Shown here piece by piece: positions 8,725 to 16,814 of a stretch of DNA of 32,154 nt. Position 1 is the stretch's first letter, and every line of letters begins with the position of its first letter. This DNA is from Actinobacteria bacterium UBA7398. Lineage in GTDB: Bacteria > Actinomycetota > Actinomycetes > Nanopelagicales > Nanopelagicaceae. Below the pieces are notes generated by a model. That model searched no databases. It was not told the DNA's origin and saw only the letters and a program-made list of their open reading frames with translations. Location of the stretch: the NCBI GenBank assembly GCA_002470135.1, contig DKNC01000066.1, positions 18,733-50,886 on the forward strand, written 5' to 3'. Position numbers and translations under genes: made by a program.

Positions 8725-8969
8725 CGCAAGAAATCCGGGTTGTCATCTGGTGGAATCATTTTTCCTTTTTTGAAACCGCCGCCATTACGCGGCCGCTTTG
8801 GTCGGCCAGCCACATACCAAGCCACAGCGCCGATAGTTCCGATCAACAAAATAATTAAAACCCACGCCCATTTTGGAAGATTTCTAATCAATTCTTGCGG
8901 CGTGCGAGCACAATCTGCGAGCGTATAAATAGTGAACGCAAATATTAAAATAACTGGCAGATAGCGCAT
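8715..8969 (-). CDS. small PLDc_N-domain membrane protein
   Basis: 84 residues with two membrane segments: the first from MRYLPVILIFAFTIYTLADC, the second WVLIILLIGTIGAVAWYVAG, ending in a basic, glycine-rich cytoplasmic tail (GRPKRPRNGGG). The TLADC and LPKWAWVLIILL motifs match the phospholipase-D-nuclease N-terminal (PLDc_N) domain, which in Actinobacteria often stands alone without any phospholipase domain. It follows menA after 9 bp on the same strand and is likely co-transcribed with menE-menA. Such a protein is a recurrent neighbour of menaquinone genes, but its function is unknown; no enzymatic residues are visible. Confidence 0.8.
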   Translation of the reverse strand: MRYLPVILIFAFTIYTLADCARTPQELIRNLPKWAWVLIILLIGTIGAVAWYVAGRPKRPRNGGGFKKGKMIPPDDNPDFLRGL

Positions 8970-8978
8970 ATGGAGAGT

Positions 8979-9848
8979 TTAGCGCGAAGATGCAAAGAGC
9001 GCGATTGAAATGAAAAAAGCGAAACCCATTTGTAGCTTTCCGGTGTTACCTAACAGTGGGATGAGCGCTTTACCTTTTGCGCCATCTAGGACCGTTCTAC
9101 TTAGCCTTCCAGATACTGGGAGCAATACCAAAGTAAATAAAATGTAAGGCGATGCAAAAGTAGCAATTATCGACGCGACATGAGCAATCATTAGTAGAAG
9201 TACATAAAAAATACGGGCAGAGCGATCACCTAAAATAACTGCTAATGTATTTTTCTTGGAGATTTTATCTTTTTCTAAATCTCTCAAGTTATTTAAACCA
9301 AGAATGGCACAAGCTAGCGCGCCAATTGGAACCGATAGCATCAAACTTGCGAAGGTAATTTCTTGACTTTGCACGTAGTAACTTCCGGCCGTCGCGACTA
9401 AGCCAAAAAAGAGAAAGACTGAAACTTCGCCAAGAGCGGAGTAACCGTAAGGCTTTGGTCCGCCGGTGTAGGTCCATGCAGCCAAGATTGCGATAGCGCC
9501 AACCAGAATTAACCAAAGTGAAGTTTGTAGCGCCAAAGTTAAGCCGGCAACCGCAGCAATTAGAAAGAAAATGTAGGCGGCGTTTTTTACCGCTCTTGGT
9601 GTCGCAAGTTTTTGCCCGACTAATCTAATTGGGCCGATCCGATCTTCATCAATTCCTTTAATGCCATCGGAATAGTCGTTCGCATAATTAACTGCAATTT
9701 GCAGGGCGAGGCTAACAATTAAAGCTAAGAGTGCGCGAACTGGATTAAAACTAACTCCAGCTAGTGATGTGCCAACCAATACTGGCGCAATAGCGGCGAG
9801 CAATGTTTTCGGTCTTGCCCCACCAACCCATTCGTTAAGCGCTGTCAT
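8979..9848 (-). CDS. menA: 1,4-dihydroxy-2-naphthoate polyprenyltransferase MenA
   Basis: 289 residues, polytopic UbiA-family prenyltransferase. It begins MTALNEWVGGARPKTLLAAI, typical of MenA, with the polyprenyl-diphosphate/Mg site NYANDYSDGIKG (N57, D58, D61) followed by GPIRLVGQKLATP. It joins a polyprenyl chain to DHNA to make demethylmenaquinone in the membrane. Its ATG overlaps the menE stop as ATGA (9845-9848), so translation is probably coupled. The product is the substrate of MenG encoded at 15704. Confidence 0.95.
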   Translation of the reverse strand: MTALNEWVGGARPKTLLAAIAPVLVGTSLAGVSFNPVRALLALIVSLALQIAVNYANDYSDGIKGIDEDRIGPIRLVGQKLATPRAVKNAAYIFFLIAAVAGLTLALQTSLWLILVGAIAILAAWTYTGGPKPYGYSALGEVSVFLFFGLVATAGSYYVQSQEITFASLMLSVPIGALACAILGLNNLRDLEKDKISKKNTLAVILGDRSARIFYVLLLMIAHVASIIATFASPYILFTLVLLPVSGRLSRTVLDGAKGKALIPLLGNTGKLQMGFAFFISIALFASSR

Positions 9849-10885
9849 TTAGCCAATCTCTCAATTAGTTTTGCTCGATCTGGCTTACCAATTCCTATTA
9901 ATGGAATCTCATCGACCTTGTGAATTTCTTTAGGTGTTGCGTACCCACCAAATCTATTCTTCAAGAAGTGCGAAATCGTATCTTGTGAGAGCTCTAAAGT
10001 CGTGGCAATACAAAGGCGCTCGCCCCATTCTTGATCGGGTTTGGCGAAAGCCAAGAAAATACTTTCAAAGTTTTCAGAGAGGGCTTGCTCGATTACGCTC
10101 AACGAAATTTTCTCGCCGCCAGAAATGATTTGATCATCGGCTCGACCAAATACTGCTAATTTTCCATTTTCTAATCGACCAATATCGGTAGTTTTTAACC
10201 AGCCGTCTACCAGTGGAACTTGGGCCAACATTGGGCCACGCAGATAAATAATATTTTCGACAATTTTTACCGCAACGCCATCAAGTGGGGTCCCGTTATA
10301 AATGCAACCGCCGGAAGTTTCAGACATTCCATAAGTAGTAATTACATTTATCCCGTTAGCGTGCGCGCGCTGTTTATCACTTTCTGCCAATGGTGCGCCA
10401 CCAACTAGGACCGCTTTAGCGTCTTGTAAATGTTTAAGTAATAGATGATCAGCAGTCAACGCCCGATGTAATTGGGTTGGCACAATTGCAGTGAAATCTG
10501 CTTTTGTGTATTGCGAGTTATTTCTAAAATCTAATACTTCACTCTTGAGCAGAAGCGCTCTAACTAAAACATTAATGCCAGCAATATGCGTTAGCGGAAG
10601 TAATAGCGACCAACTATTTCCCGCATCTGCTTTTAAGAAAGTATTTGTGGCTTTTGCAGAAGCGGTAACTGCGGCTGCAGATAAGTGAATTTCTTTCGGT
10701 GTTCCAGTAGAGCCGCTAGTAGTCACTACTAACGCCACATCGGTCGACACGCTAGTACTCAAAATATTGCCGATTCCAAGCGCAGGACCGGAACCAGCTA
10801 AAGCATTTGTGAGCGCGGCAGAAAATTGTGTAATCGACCACTGATCTTGCGCGTGAACTAATTCTCGTTTAGCAGTTGGCACCAT
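9845..10885 (-). CDS. menE: o-succinylbenzoate-CoA ligase MenE
   Basis: 346 residues, short for the ANL adenylating family but in the range of compact actinobacterial MenE. The adenylation P-loop is TTSGSTGTPKE (55-65), the A5-like motif is TYGMSETSGGCIYNG, the hinge region reads KTTDIGRLENGKLAVFGRAD, and the catalytic C-terminal lysine is probably in IGKPDRAKL. It activates o-succinylbenzoate with ATP and CoA in the menaquinone pathway. Function is supported by menA downstream and by divergent menB-menC-menD. The ATG at 10885 lacks a clear Shine-Dalgarno; a TAGCCT box (10895-10900, minus) lies 9 nt upstream. Confidence 0.92.
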   Translation of the reverse strand: MVPTAKRELVHAQDQWSITQFSAALTNALAGSGPALGIGNILSTSVSTDVALVVTTSGSTGTPKEIHLSAAAVTASAKATNTFLKADAGNSWSLLLPLTHIAGINVLVRALLLKSEVLDFRNNSQYTKADFTAIVPTQLHRALTADHLLLKHLQDAKAVLVGGAPLAESDKQRAHANGINVITTYGMSETSGGCIYNGTPLDGVAVKIVENIIYLRGPMLAQVPLVDGWLKTTDIGRLENGKLAVFGRADDQIISGGEKISLSVIEQALSENFESIFLAFAKPDQEWGERLCIATTLELSQDTISHFLKNRFGGYATPKEIHKVDEIPLIGIGKPDRAKLIERLAK

Positions 10886-10894
10886 AATTCGCTT

Positions 10895-10900
10895 AGGCTA
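10895..10900 (-). promoter_or_regulatory. candidate -10 box for menE-menA operon
   Basis: TAGCCT on the minus strand fits TANNNT and ends 9 nt before the menE ATG, giving a very short or absent leader. It lies in the 73-bp divergent menE/menB spacer. No -35 box is evident. Confidence 0.3.
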
Positions 10901-10922
10901 TTCCATATAACGCTGGCACGGA

Positions 10923-10928
10923 TATATT
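10923..10928 (+). promoter_or_regulatory. candidate -10 box for menB-menC-menD operon
   Basis: TATATT is a good -10 hexamer 30 nt upstream of the menB GTG. A start site around 10935 would give a leader of about 24 nt that includes the strong GGAGG ribosome site. No convincing -35 box. Confidence 0.4.
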
Positions 10929-10946
10929 GAATTATTAGAAGTAAAT

Positions 10947-10951
10947 GGAGG
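10947..10951 (+). promoter_or_regulatory. ribosome binding site deciding the menB GTG start
   Basis: GGAGG followed by a 7-nt spacer to GTG at 10959. This is one of the few textbook Shine-Dalgarno sites in the window and fixes the menB start at a GTG codon. Confidence 0.8.
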
Positions 10952-10958
10952 CAAGTTC

Positions 10959-11837
10959 GTGAGCAAACCGATTAAGCGAGAACCAGGTAGTCGAGCCATC
11001 CCTAAGTGGGAGCGCGGCGCTGGTTCGGAAAACTTCACGGATGTTCGCTACGAAATTGCTGAAGGCATGGCAAAAATAACAATAAATCGGCCAGAAGTTC
11101 GTAATGCTTTCCGACCAGAAACTCTCACAGAGCTAGAGAAAGCTTTCTCGTTTGCACGTGATGATGAAAAAGTTGGCGTAATTATTTTTACTGGTGCTGG
11201 CGATGACGCATTCTGTTCTGGTGGCGATATAAACGTTCGCGGTGATGATGGATATATTGGTAATGATGCGCTTGGGAAAAAAGGAATCGGTCGATTAAAC
11301 GTTTTGGATTTGCAGGTACAAATCCGACGTACGCCTAAACCGGTTGTAGCTATGGTTGCTGGTTGGGCAATTGGTGGCGGTCATGTACTTCATGTTGTCT
11401 GTGATTTAACTATCGCAGCAGATAATGCAAAGTTTGGTCAAACTGGCCCGATGGTTGGATCATTTGACGGTGGTTATGGAGCTGGATTGTTAGCGCGACA
11501 TGTTGGTCAGAAAAAAGCGCGCGAAATTTGGTTTATGTGTCGCCAATACGATGCCCAAGAAGCACTTGACATGGGATTGGTAAATACCGTGGTTCCAGTT
11601 AAAGAGCTAGAAGCCGAAACAGTTTCCTGGTGTCGTGAAATGTTGCGTCATTCTCCAATGGCAATTCGACTTCTTAAAGCTGGGCTTAACGCTGCCGATG
11701 ATGGATTGGCTGGCGTGCAACAACTTGCTGGTGATGCGACCCTGCTTTTCTATTTAACAGAAGAAGGCCAAGAAGGTCGCGACGCGTATAAAGAAAAGCG
11801 CGAACCCGACTTTGATAAATTCCCTAAACGTCCGTAA
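10959..11837 (+). CDS. menB: 1,4-dihydroxy-2-naphthoyl-CoA synthase MenB
   Basis: 292 residues, crotonase fold. The N-terminal PKWERGAGSENFTDVRYEIA is highly characteristic of MenB. The oxyanion-hole/CoA region is FCSGGDINVRGDDGY, followed by VVAMVAGWAIGGGHVLHVVC and the active-site segment QTGPMVGSFDGGYG. MenB cyclises o-succinylbenzoyl-CoA to DHNA-CoA in the cytoplasm. The start is GTG with a GGAGG site 7 nt upstream. It leads the plus-strand men genes, and menC follows after 5 bp. Its substrate comes from MenE, encoded divergently. Confidence 0.96.
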   Translation: MSKPIKREPGSRAIPKWERGAGSENFTDVRYEIAEGMAKITINRPEVRNAFRPETLTELEKAFSFARDDEKVGVIIFTGAGDDAFCSGGDINVRGDDGYIGNDALGKKGIGRLNVLDLQVQIRRTPKPVVAMVAGWAIGGGHVLHVVCDLTIAADNAKFGQTGPMVGSFDGGYGAGLLARHVGQKKAREIWFMCRQYDAQEALDMGLVNTVVPVKELEAETVSWCREMLRHSPMAIRLLKAGLNAADDGLAGVQQLAGDATLLFYLTEEGQEGRDAYKEKREPDFDKFPKRP

Positions 11838-11842
11838 TTTTT

Positions 11843-12847
11843 ATGAGCGCAGCAATTCTGGAAGAAGTATTAACTTCATTACACGTGATAACGCTGCCGA
11901 TGAAAGTAAAATTTCGCGGCATTGAAAGCCGCGAAATAGCGCTATTCGAAGGGCCTTTTGGCTGGGGCGAGTTCTCGCCATTTTTAGAGTATGACGAAGT
12001 TGAATCATTGCCATGGTTAATGAGCGGAATAGAAGCGGCATTTGCACCAACCATGGATCCAATCCGCCAAAATATTTCCATAAATGCCACACTTCCAGAG
12101 ATAGATTCCAAAATTAGAATTGCCGAAATACTTTCTTGGTATCCAGGATGCAAAACTATAAAAATAAAAATAGGAAGCGACTTACCTCGAGATTTAGCTC
12201 GAATAGAAATCGTGCGCTCATTGGCGCCAACTGCAAAAATTCGAGTTGATGTAAATGGGAATTGGGATGTCAATTATGCACAATCAGCGTTGCAAGCAAT
12301 ATTTGAAATTACTGGGGAATTTTTTGAATATGTAGAACAACCTTGCGGATCAATTACGGAACTTCGTGAATTAAAACGCAAATTATCAGTTCCGATAAAA
12401 ATTGCTGGCGATGAACTCTTTCGCAAAACTTCAGATCCATTTGGAATAGAAATAGCTGGCGCTATCGACATCATGATCTTAAAAGCTGCACCTTTGGGTG
12501 GAATCCGTCGGTCACTCGCATTAGCAGAACATCACGGATTGCCTGCAGTAATTTCGAGCGCGCTTGAATCTGCAGTTGGTATCGCCCATGAACTTCGGTT
12601 GGCAGCAGCACTTCCAGAATTGCGTTATGACTCAGGGCTAGGAACTGGTGCGCTATTTGTGAGCGATGTTGGAAGTAACGAAATTAGTAATGGCAGCATT
12701 TCGCTGCAACCACTCATTCCAAGCGCGAAATCGCTTTCCAATTTTGCAGCGCTTCCCGAGCGGAAAACTTGGTGGCAAGATCGGATAAGAAAAACATGGG
12801 CGAGTGGCGCTGATGTTTGGCTGGAGAGCGAAGGGTGGAAACGTTGA
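11843..12847 (+). CDS. menC: o-succinylbenzoate synthase MenC
   Basis: 334 residues, enolase-superfamily enzyme. The expected ligands and acid/base residues are in order: KTIKIKIG (K107/K109), RVDVNGNWD (metal D136), EYVEQPCG (metal E165), IAGDELF (metal D190) and IMILKAAPLGG (K214), then ISSALESAVGIA near the barrel end. It dehydrates SHCHC to o-succinylbenzoate. The ATG at 11843 lies 5 bp after the menB stop; there is little Shine-Dalgarno character. Its end overlaps the menD start by about 13 bp, so menB-menC-menD are one unit. Confidence 0.93.
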   Translation: MSAAILEEVLTSLHVITLPMKVKFRGIESREIALFEGPFGWGEFSPFLEYDEVESLPWLMSGIEAAFAPTMDPIRQNISINATLPEIDSKIRIAEILSWYPGCKTIKIKIGSDLPRDLARIEIVRSLAPTAKIRVDVNGNWDVNYAQSALQAIFEITGEFFEYVEQPCGSITELRELKRKLSVPIKIAGDELFRKTSDPFGIEIAGAIDIMILKAAPLGGIRRSLALAEHHGLPAVISSALESAVGIAHELRLAAALPELRYDSGLGTGALFVSDVGSNEISNGSISLQPLIPSAKSLSNFAALPERKTWWQDRIRKTWASGADVWLESEGWKR

Positions 12848-14418
12848 ATTTCGCTACCAATTTAGCTCGCCACACAATCCGCCAACTCATCGAACTTGGC
12901 ATAAGCGATTTCGTGCTCTCGCCGGGATCACGCAATGCGCCGCTATCAATTGCACTTTACGAAGCGCATCAACGCGGTTTAATTGAATTACATGTCCGAA
13001 TTGACGAACGGAGTGCGGCTTTCTTTGCCCTCGGAATTGCTAAAGCCACGAACCGTTATGTTCCAGTAATTTGTACCAGCGGAACCGCTGTCGCTAATTA
13101 TTATCCCGCAGTTTTAGAAGCGCACCATAGCGATCATAAACTTTTAATACTTTCCGCAGATCGGCCAGCGCGGTTACGTAAAACTGGTGCAAATCAAACT
13201 ACAAATCAGAGTGAAATATTTAATAACTTTGTGAGAGCCAGCATAGATACTGCTACCGCATTTGATGCAAAGAAATTGTTGGATGGTTCTGGGCCAATTC
13301 ACTTTAATTTACAGTTTGATGAACCGTTACTAACTACCGATTCAAATGACTGGCTTGCAGGGATTCATATTTCAGAACCAAAAGAAAAATTACGAGCCAC
13401 AAGCGCCTTAAAAAATATCGGTCTCCGCAACGTTTTAATCGTCGGGCATGATCGAGCTGGGTTTGCAGTAAGCGAAATAGTTGCTTTTGCAAAATCTATA
13501 AGTGCACCGATTATTACCGAGGACCCACTAGCCTTTAAAGACGCGATAGCGCACGCACCAATATTGCTTTCTGATGAAAATGTGAGATCCCAACTCAATC
13601 CAGATGTAACGTTTGTGATTGGCAGAACCACGCTTTCACGATCAATAAATAGCTTTATTTTAGGAGCAAAACGGTTAGTGGTAATCGATCCGCGCATGGA
13701 GAGCGTAGATACTGAGAGAACTGCTGATGAAAAACACTTTAATATTCCAAAAATTGAAAGCAATATCGCGCGCGATGAGGCTTGGTTTGCGCTCTGGCAG
13801 AAATTTGAATTGCTGGCTGCAAAATCGATTAGTGAGTTACCAGATTGGTCTGAAGGTTCAATTGCAAAATTTATCGCAGCAGAAATTAAAGATGGTTCCG
13901 CGTTATTCATTTCATCATCTAGACCAATTCGAGATCTAGAGAGTTTCGCAACTCCAAGGGTTGGAATTACCACCTACGCAAATCGTGGATTAGCTGGGAT
14001 CGACGGGAACATCTCGGTCGCGATGGGAATCGCAACCCGATATCAAGAAGCTGTTGCTGTAATTGGAGATCTAGGTTTCTTGCATGATGTGGCAGCACTG
14101 ACCAATGCCGTAGCCGTTAATTTACTTTTGATAGTTATCGACAACGATGGTGGTGGAATTTTCTCAACTTTGCCACAACGAGGTATCGCTGGTTTTGAAA
14201 GTATTTTTGGAACTCCTCATGGGATTGATATTGCAAAAGTTGCCGCCAGTTATGGAATCTCAAATGTTATCGTAAAGAGTGTTTCTGACTTAAACCATGA
14301 AATAGCACACCACCAAGAAGGCATTCGGGTAGTAGTAGTTAAAGTTCCAGATCGCGATACGAATGCAGACTCGATCACAAACGTGCTAAAAAAATATCGT
14401 GATTTAGTGGCGCTCTAG
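12835..14418 (+). CDS. menD: SEPHCHC synthase MenD
   Basis: 527 residues from the GTG at 12835, chosen because GGAGAG (12823-12828) sits 6 nt upstream; a TTG at 12817 and a TTG at 12844 are alternatives. Thiamine-diphosphate enzyme: the N-terminal signature DFVLSPGSRNAPLSIALY, then ICTSGTAVANYYPAVLEA and LSADRPARLR. The C-terminal ThDP/Mg site is GDLGFLHDVAAL with IDNDGGGIF. It combines isochorismate and 2-oxoglutarate in the first committed menaquinone step. The gene overlaps menC at its start and the convergent menF by 15 bp at its end (14404-14418). Confidence 0.95.
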   Translation: METLNFATNLARHTIRQLIELGISDFVLSPGSRNAPLSIALYEAHQRGLIELHVRIDERSAAFFALGIAKATNRYVPVICTSGTAVANYYPAVLEAHHSDHKLLILSADRPARLRKTGANQTTNQSEIFNNFVRASIDTATAFDAKKLLDGSGPIHFNLQFDEPLLTTDSNDWLAGIHISEPKEKLRATSALKNIGLRNVLIVGHDRAGFAVSEIVAFAKSISAPIITEDPLAFKDAIAHAPILLSDENVRSQLNPDVTFVIGRTTLSRSINSFILGAKRLVVIDPRMESVDTERTADEKHFNIPKIESNIARDEAWFALWQKFELLAAKSISELPDWSEGSIAKFIAAEIKDGSALFISSSRPIRDLESFATPRVGITTYANRGLAGIDGNISVAMGIATRYQEAVAVIGDLGFLHDVAALTNAVAVNLLLIVIDNDGGGIFSTLPQRGIAGFESIFGTPHGIDIAKVAASYGISNVIVKSVSDLNHEIAHHQEGIRVVVVKVPDRDTNADSITNVLKKYRDLVAL

Positions 14419-15630
14419 CGCACTTCGCATTGGTAATAATTTAGCTTGGCTTTCTGCGTATTCACTTTCAGGGTTGGAGCCATTTACGATTCCGCAGCCG
14501 GCAAACAATCGGATACTTTTTGCATCATTACTTATTTGGCCACATCGAAGCGCAATTCCTAATTCGCCATCTCCGCGTGCATCTATCCAGCCAATTGGTC
14601 CGGCATATCTACCTCGAGAGATACCTTCGATATCGTTGATGGCTTTCTTTGCTAACGGTGTTGGCGTTCCACATACGGCGGCGGATGGATGAAGTTTGTG
14701 AGCTAATTCGAAGATATCTGTAGGGCTGGTCGAATCTGCAAGTACACCAGTCACATCAGTTGCAAGGTGCATGACATTTGCCAAGTGCAATACAAATGGA
14801 GTTTCCGGAACGTTGGTTGAGGTACAAATTGGGGCCAACACATCCGCGACAGATCTCACCGCATATTCGTGTTCTTCTAAATCTTTTGATGAACGGGCTA
14901 ACGAACCAGCCAACGCTAAGTCTTTTTCATCATTTCCAGTTTTGCGAATTGTGCCAGCTAAAATTCGGGATGTAACTAAAGATTTGCTAAGCCGCACCAG
15001 TAGTTCTGGCGTTGCACCAACTAGACCGTTATTTGAAAAAATCCAGGTTGCTGGATACTCCGCAGCTAAATTTTGCAGGATTCGCTGCGCGCTAATTTGT
15101 GGCGTTACTTCGCAATCTATAAATCTGGCGAGCACAACTTTCTCTAGCGAATTATCTTTGATTTCTGCAATCGCTTGCGAAACTCGCGCTTGCCACTCGA
15201 CGCCGTTGCTACCGCTCCACCGCAATTCCAATGGCTTTTTAACGGTACTTATTTGGGAGAGTCTTGGTTGTGGCTTATTTCCAATCCAACTTATCCATGA
15301 TTTACCTTTTCTCTCCCCAATTACCACGTTTGGAATTATTAATACTGAGTCTTCAGTTTCCGAGAATGCAAACGAGGAAAAGAGTATTGGGCCAGTTCCG
15401 CTACCCAATACGTTGTTTTCAATATCAAAATTCTGTAATTCATTCCGCCACCATGCGCGAGCCTTCTCAAAACGCTCTGGGCCCGAGAGTACGAACCTTT
15501 TATATTCACCAAAACCTATTAAGCCTTCGCCGCCGCGTACCCAAGCAGAAATCGCACTCTCGTTTTCAATACTGATTTCAAGTAGGGCAGGGTGATCACC
15601 GAGAAGTTCGGTGGTGAATCTTTGATTCAC
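14404..15630 (-). CDS. menF: isochorismate synthase MenF
   Basis: 408 residues from the GTG at 15630, preferred because AGGGAG lies 6 nt upstream; an upstream GTG at 15660 would add 10 residues but has no such site. Chorismate-binding fold: EKVVLARFIDCEV, TWIFSNNGLVGATPELLV, SRILAGTIRKTG, LEEHEYAVRSV, LHPSAAVCGTPTPLA, GRYAGPIGWID, and a C-terminal LFAGCGIVNGSNPESEYAES with the Mg-ligand glutamates. It converts chorismate to isochorismate, the MenD substrate, so menaquinone synthesis is the likely role; a siderophore-type isochorismate synthase is less likely given the neighbours. Confidence 0.93.
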   Translation of the reverse strand: MNQRFTTELLGDHPALLEISIENESAISAWVRGGEGLIGFGEYKRFVLSGPERFEKARAWWRNELQNFDIENNVLGSGTGPILFSSFAFSETEDSVLIIPNVVIGERKGKSWISWIGNKPQPRLSQISTVKKPLELRWSGSNGVEWQARVSQAIAEIKDNSLEKVVLARFIDCEVTPQISAQRILQNLAAEYPATWIFSNNGLVGATPELLVRLSKSLVTSRILAGTIRKTGNDEKDLALAGSLARSSKDLEEHEYAVRSVADVLAPICTSTNVPETPFVLHLANVMHLATDVTGVLADSTSPTDIFELAHKLHPSAAVCGTPTPLAKKAINDIEGISRGRYAGPIGWIDARGDGELGIALRCGQISNDAKSIRLFAGCGIVNGSNPESEYAESQAKLLPMRSALERH

Positions 15631-15636
15631 GAAAAT

Positions 15637-15642
15637 CTCCCT
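15637..15642 (-). promoter_or_regulatory. ribosome binding site deciding the menF start
   Basis: AGGGAG on the minus strand, 6 nt upstream of the GTG at 15630. It argues for the shorter 408-residue product over the longer reading from the GTG at 15660. Confidence 0.7.
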
Positions 15643-15703
15643 AATAGGCCAATAGCGCACACTTGAATTTGTAGGTCAGCGTACTACGCGCAAAGATAGG
15701 CGG

Positions 15704-16414
15704 GTGGCTAAGGAAAATGGTAAACGGGCGGATCTCAATAAAAACCCTGATGAGGTAGCTGCCATGTTCGATGGTGTCGCACGGCGCTATGACATTGCTA
15801 ATGACATTCTGAGTTTAGGCAGAACTCGTGCTTGGCGAAAGAAAGTTAAGAATTTAATATCACCAACTACCGGAATGCAGATTCTTGATTTAGCTGCCGG
15901 GACTGGTTCCTCAAGTGAATCGTTGGCGAAAGCTGGCGCATCGGTAACTGCGCTAGATTTTTCAGAAGGCATGTTGGCTGCTGGTAGAAAACGTCGCCCT
16001 TATATTAATTTTGTTTTAGGCGATGCACTTTCGTTACCGTTTGAAAAAAATTCATTTGATGTAACAACTATTTCGTTTGGATTAAGAAATACAAATAATT
16101 TTGATAAAGCGCTCTCTGAAGCGCTTCGCGTAACTAAACCGGGCGGCCGGTTATTTATTGTGGAATTTTCGGAGCCAACCTTCAAGCCATTTCGGTATAT
16201 CTATCTGGAATATTTAATGCGAGCGCTCCCTTGGATAGCCAAGCGCGCGACTTCAAATCCAGAGGCATATATCTATCTTGCAGAATCGATCAGAGCTTGG
16301 CCGAATCAGCGCGATTTAGCGCGGCGAGTGGTGGCAGCGGGCTGGTCTGACGTGCATTTTAAGAACATGACGGGCGGGGTTGTCGCAGTTCACATAGGTA
16401 CTAAGGCTCGTTAA
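15704..16414 (+). CDS. menG: demethylmenaquinone methyltransferase MenG (UbiE family)
   Basis: 236 residues starting at GTG. Class I SAM methyltransferase: the N-terminal VAAMFDGVARRYDIANDILS and LGRTRAWRK are UbiE/MenG hallmarks. SAM motif I is LDLAAGTGSS (61-70), followed by ALDFSEGMLAAG and TISFGLRNTNNFDKALSEAL, with KPGGRLFIVEFSEP as a later motif. It methylates demethylmenaquinone to menaquinone. It is divergent from menF across about 70 bp and directly precedes the nuo operon on the same strand (38-bp gap), linking quinone synthesis with its main reductase. No clear -10 box was found before it. Confidence 0.95.
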   Translation: MAKENGKRADLNKNPDEVAAMFDGVARRYDIANDILSLGRTRAWRKKVKNLISPTTGMQILDLAAGTGSSSESLAKAGASVTALDFSEGMLAAGRKRRPYINFVLGDALSLPFEKNSFDVTTISFGLRNTNNFDKALSEALRVTKPGGRLFIVEFSEPTFKPFRYIYLEYLMRALPWIAKRATSNPEAYIYLAESIRAWPNQRDLARRVVAAGWSDVHFKNMTGGVVAVHIGTKAR

Positions 16415-16417
16415 TTT

Positions 16418-16431
16418 CGCCATATTTGGCG
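16418..16431 (+). other. small hairpin between menG and nuoA
   Basis: CGCCA (16418-16422) and TGGCG (16427-16431) can pair around a 4-nt TATT loop just after the menG stop. No T-tract follows, so it may be a weak terminator, a processing site or chance. Confidence 0.25.
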
Positions 16432-16438
16432 GCTCGCC

Positions 16439-16444
16439 TAGGAT
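16439..16444 (+). promoter_or_regulatory. candidate -10 box for the nuo operon
   Basis: TAGGAT fits TANNNT and ends 8 nt before the nuoA GTG at 16453, so the nuo transcript would be leaderless or nearly so. No Shine-Dalgarno is visible before this GTG. Read-through from menG is also possible. Confidence 0.4.
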
Positions 16445-16452
16445 TATGAACT

Positions 16453-16812
16453 GTGAACCCATATATTCCAATTCTAGTTATCGGAGCCTTCGGGTTCGGG
16501 TTCGGAGTATTTTCAATCGTGGCGGCCGCTTTAACTGGCCCAAAACGTTATAACCGCGCTAAGGCTGCAGCATATGAATGCGGCATTGAGCCAAGCCCAC
16601 AAGCACAAGGCGGCGGACGGTTTCCCGTCAAATATTTCTTAACGGCAATGCTCTTTATTATTTTTGATATAGAAATAGTTTTCTTATATCCATGGGCAGT
16701 TTCATTTGACCAACTCGGACTATTTGGACTTGTTGAAATGGTGCTATTTATCGGCACCGTCTTCGTTGCATACGCATATGTATGGCGACGCGGCGGACTG
16801 GAATGGGATTAA
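16453..16812 (+). CDS. nuoA: NADH-quinone oxidoreductase subunit A
   Basis: 119 residues, three membrane segments. It carries the conserved AYECGIEP loop (40-47) and RFPVKYFLTAMLFIIFDIEI with D72 and E74, then FLYPW. It is a membrane subunit at the junction of the peripheral and membrane arms of complex I. The GTG start at 16453 gives an N-terminus (MNPYIPILV) normal for actinobacteria. It is the first gene of the 14-gene operon; nuoB begins 2 bp after its stop. Confidence 0.95.
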   Translation: MNPYIPILVIGAFGFGFGVFSIVAAALTGPKRYNRAKAAAYECGIEPSPQAQGGGRFPVKYFLTAMLFIIFDIEIVFLYPWAVSFDQLGLFGLVEMVLFIGTVFVAYAYVWRRGGLEWD

Positions 16813-16814
16813 TT

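Noticed and set aside
13365..13973. Minus-strand open frame of 202 codons within menD
   Set aside because: Shadow of menD; no recognisable domain and no ribosome site, while menD motifs cover the same bases in the other strand.
14410..14421. GCGC/GCGC palindrome as a terminator for menD or menF
   Set aside because: Only a 4-bp stem, located in coding sequence of both genes, and not followed by a T-tract on either strand.
14771..15595. Long plus-strand open frame (274 codons) inside the menF region
   Set aside because: It is antisense to a well-supported menF; its translation shows no family motif and is serine-rich as expected for the reverse of an AT-leaning coding strand.
16782..16814. 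Longer NuoB starting at the ATG 16782
   Set aside because: It would overlap nuoA by 31 bp and add residues absent from actinobacterial NuoB; GTG 16815 gives the expected MGLEEKLPSG start.
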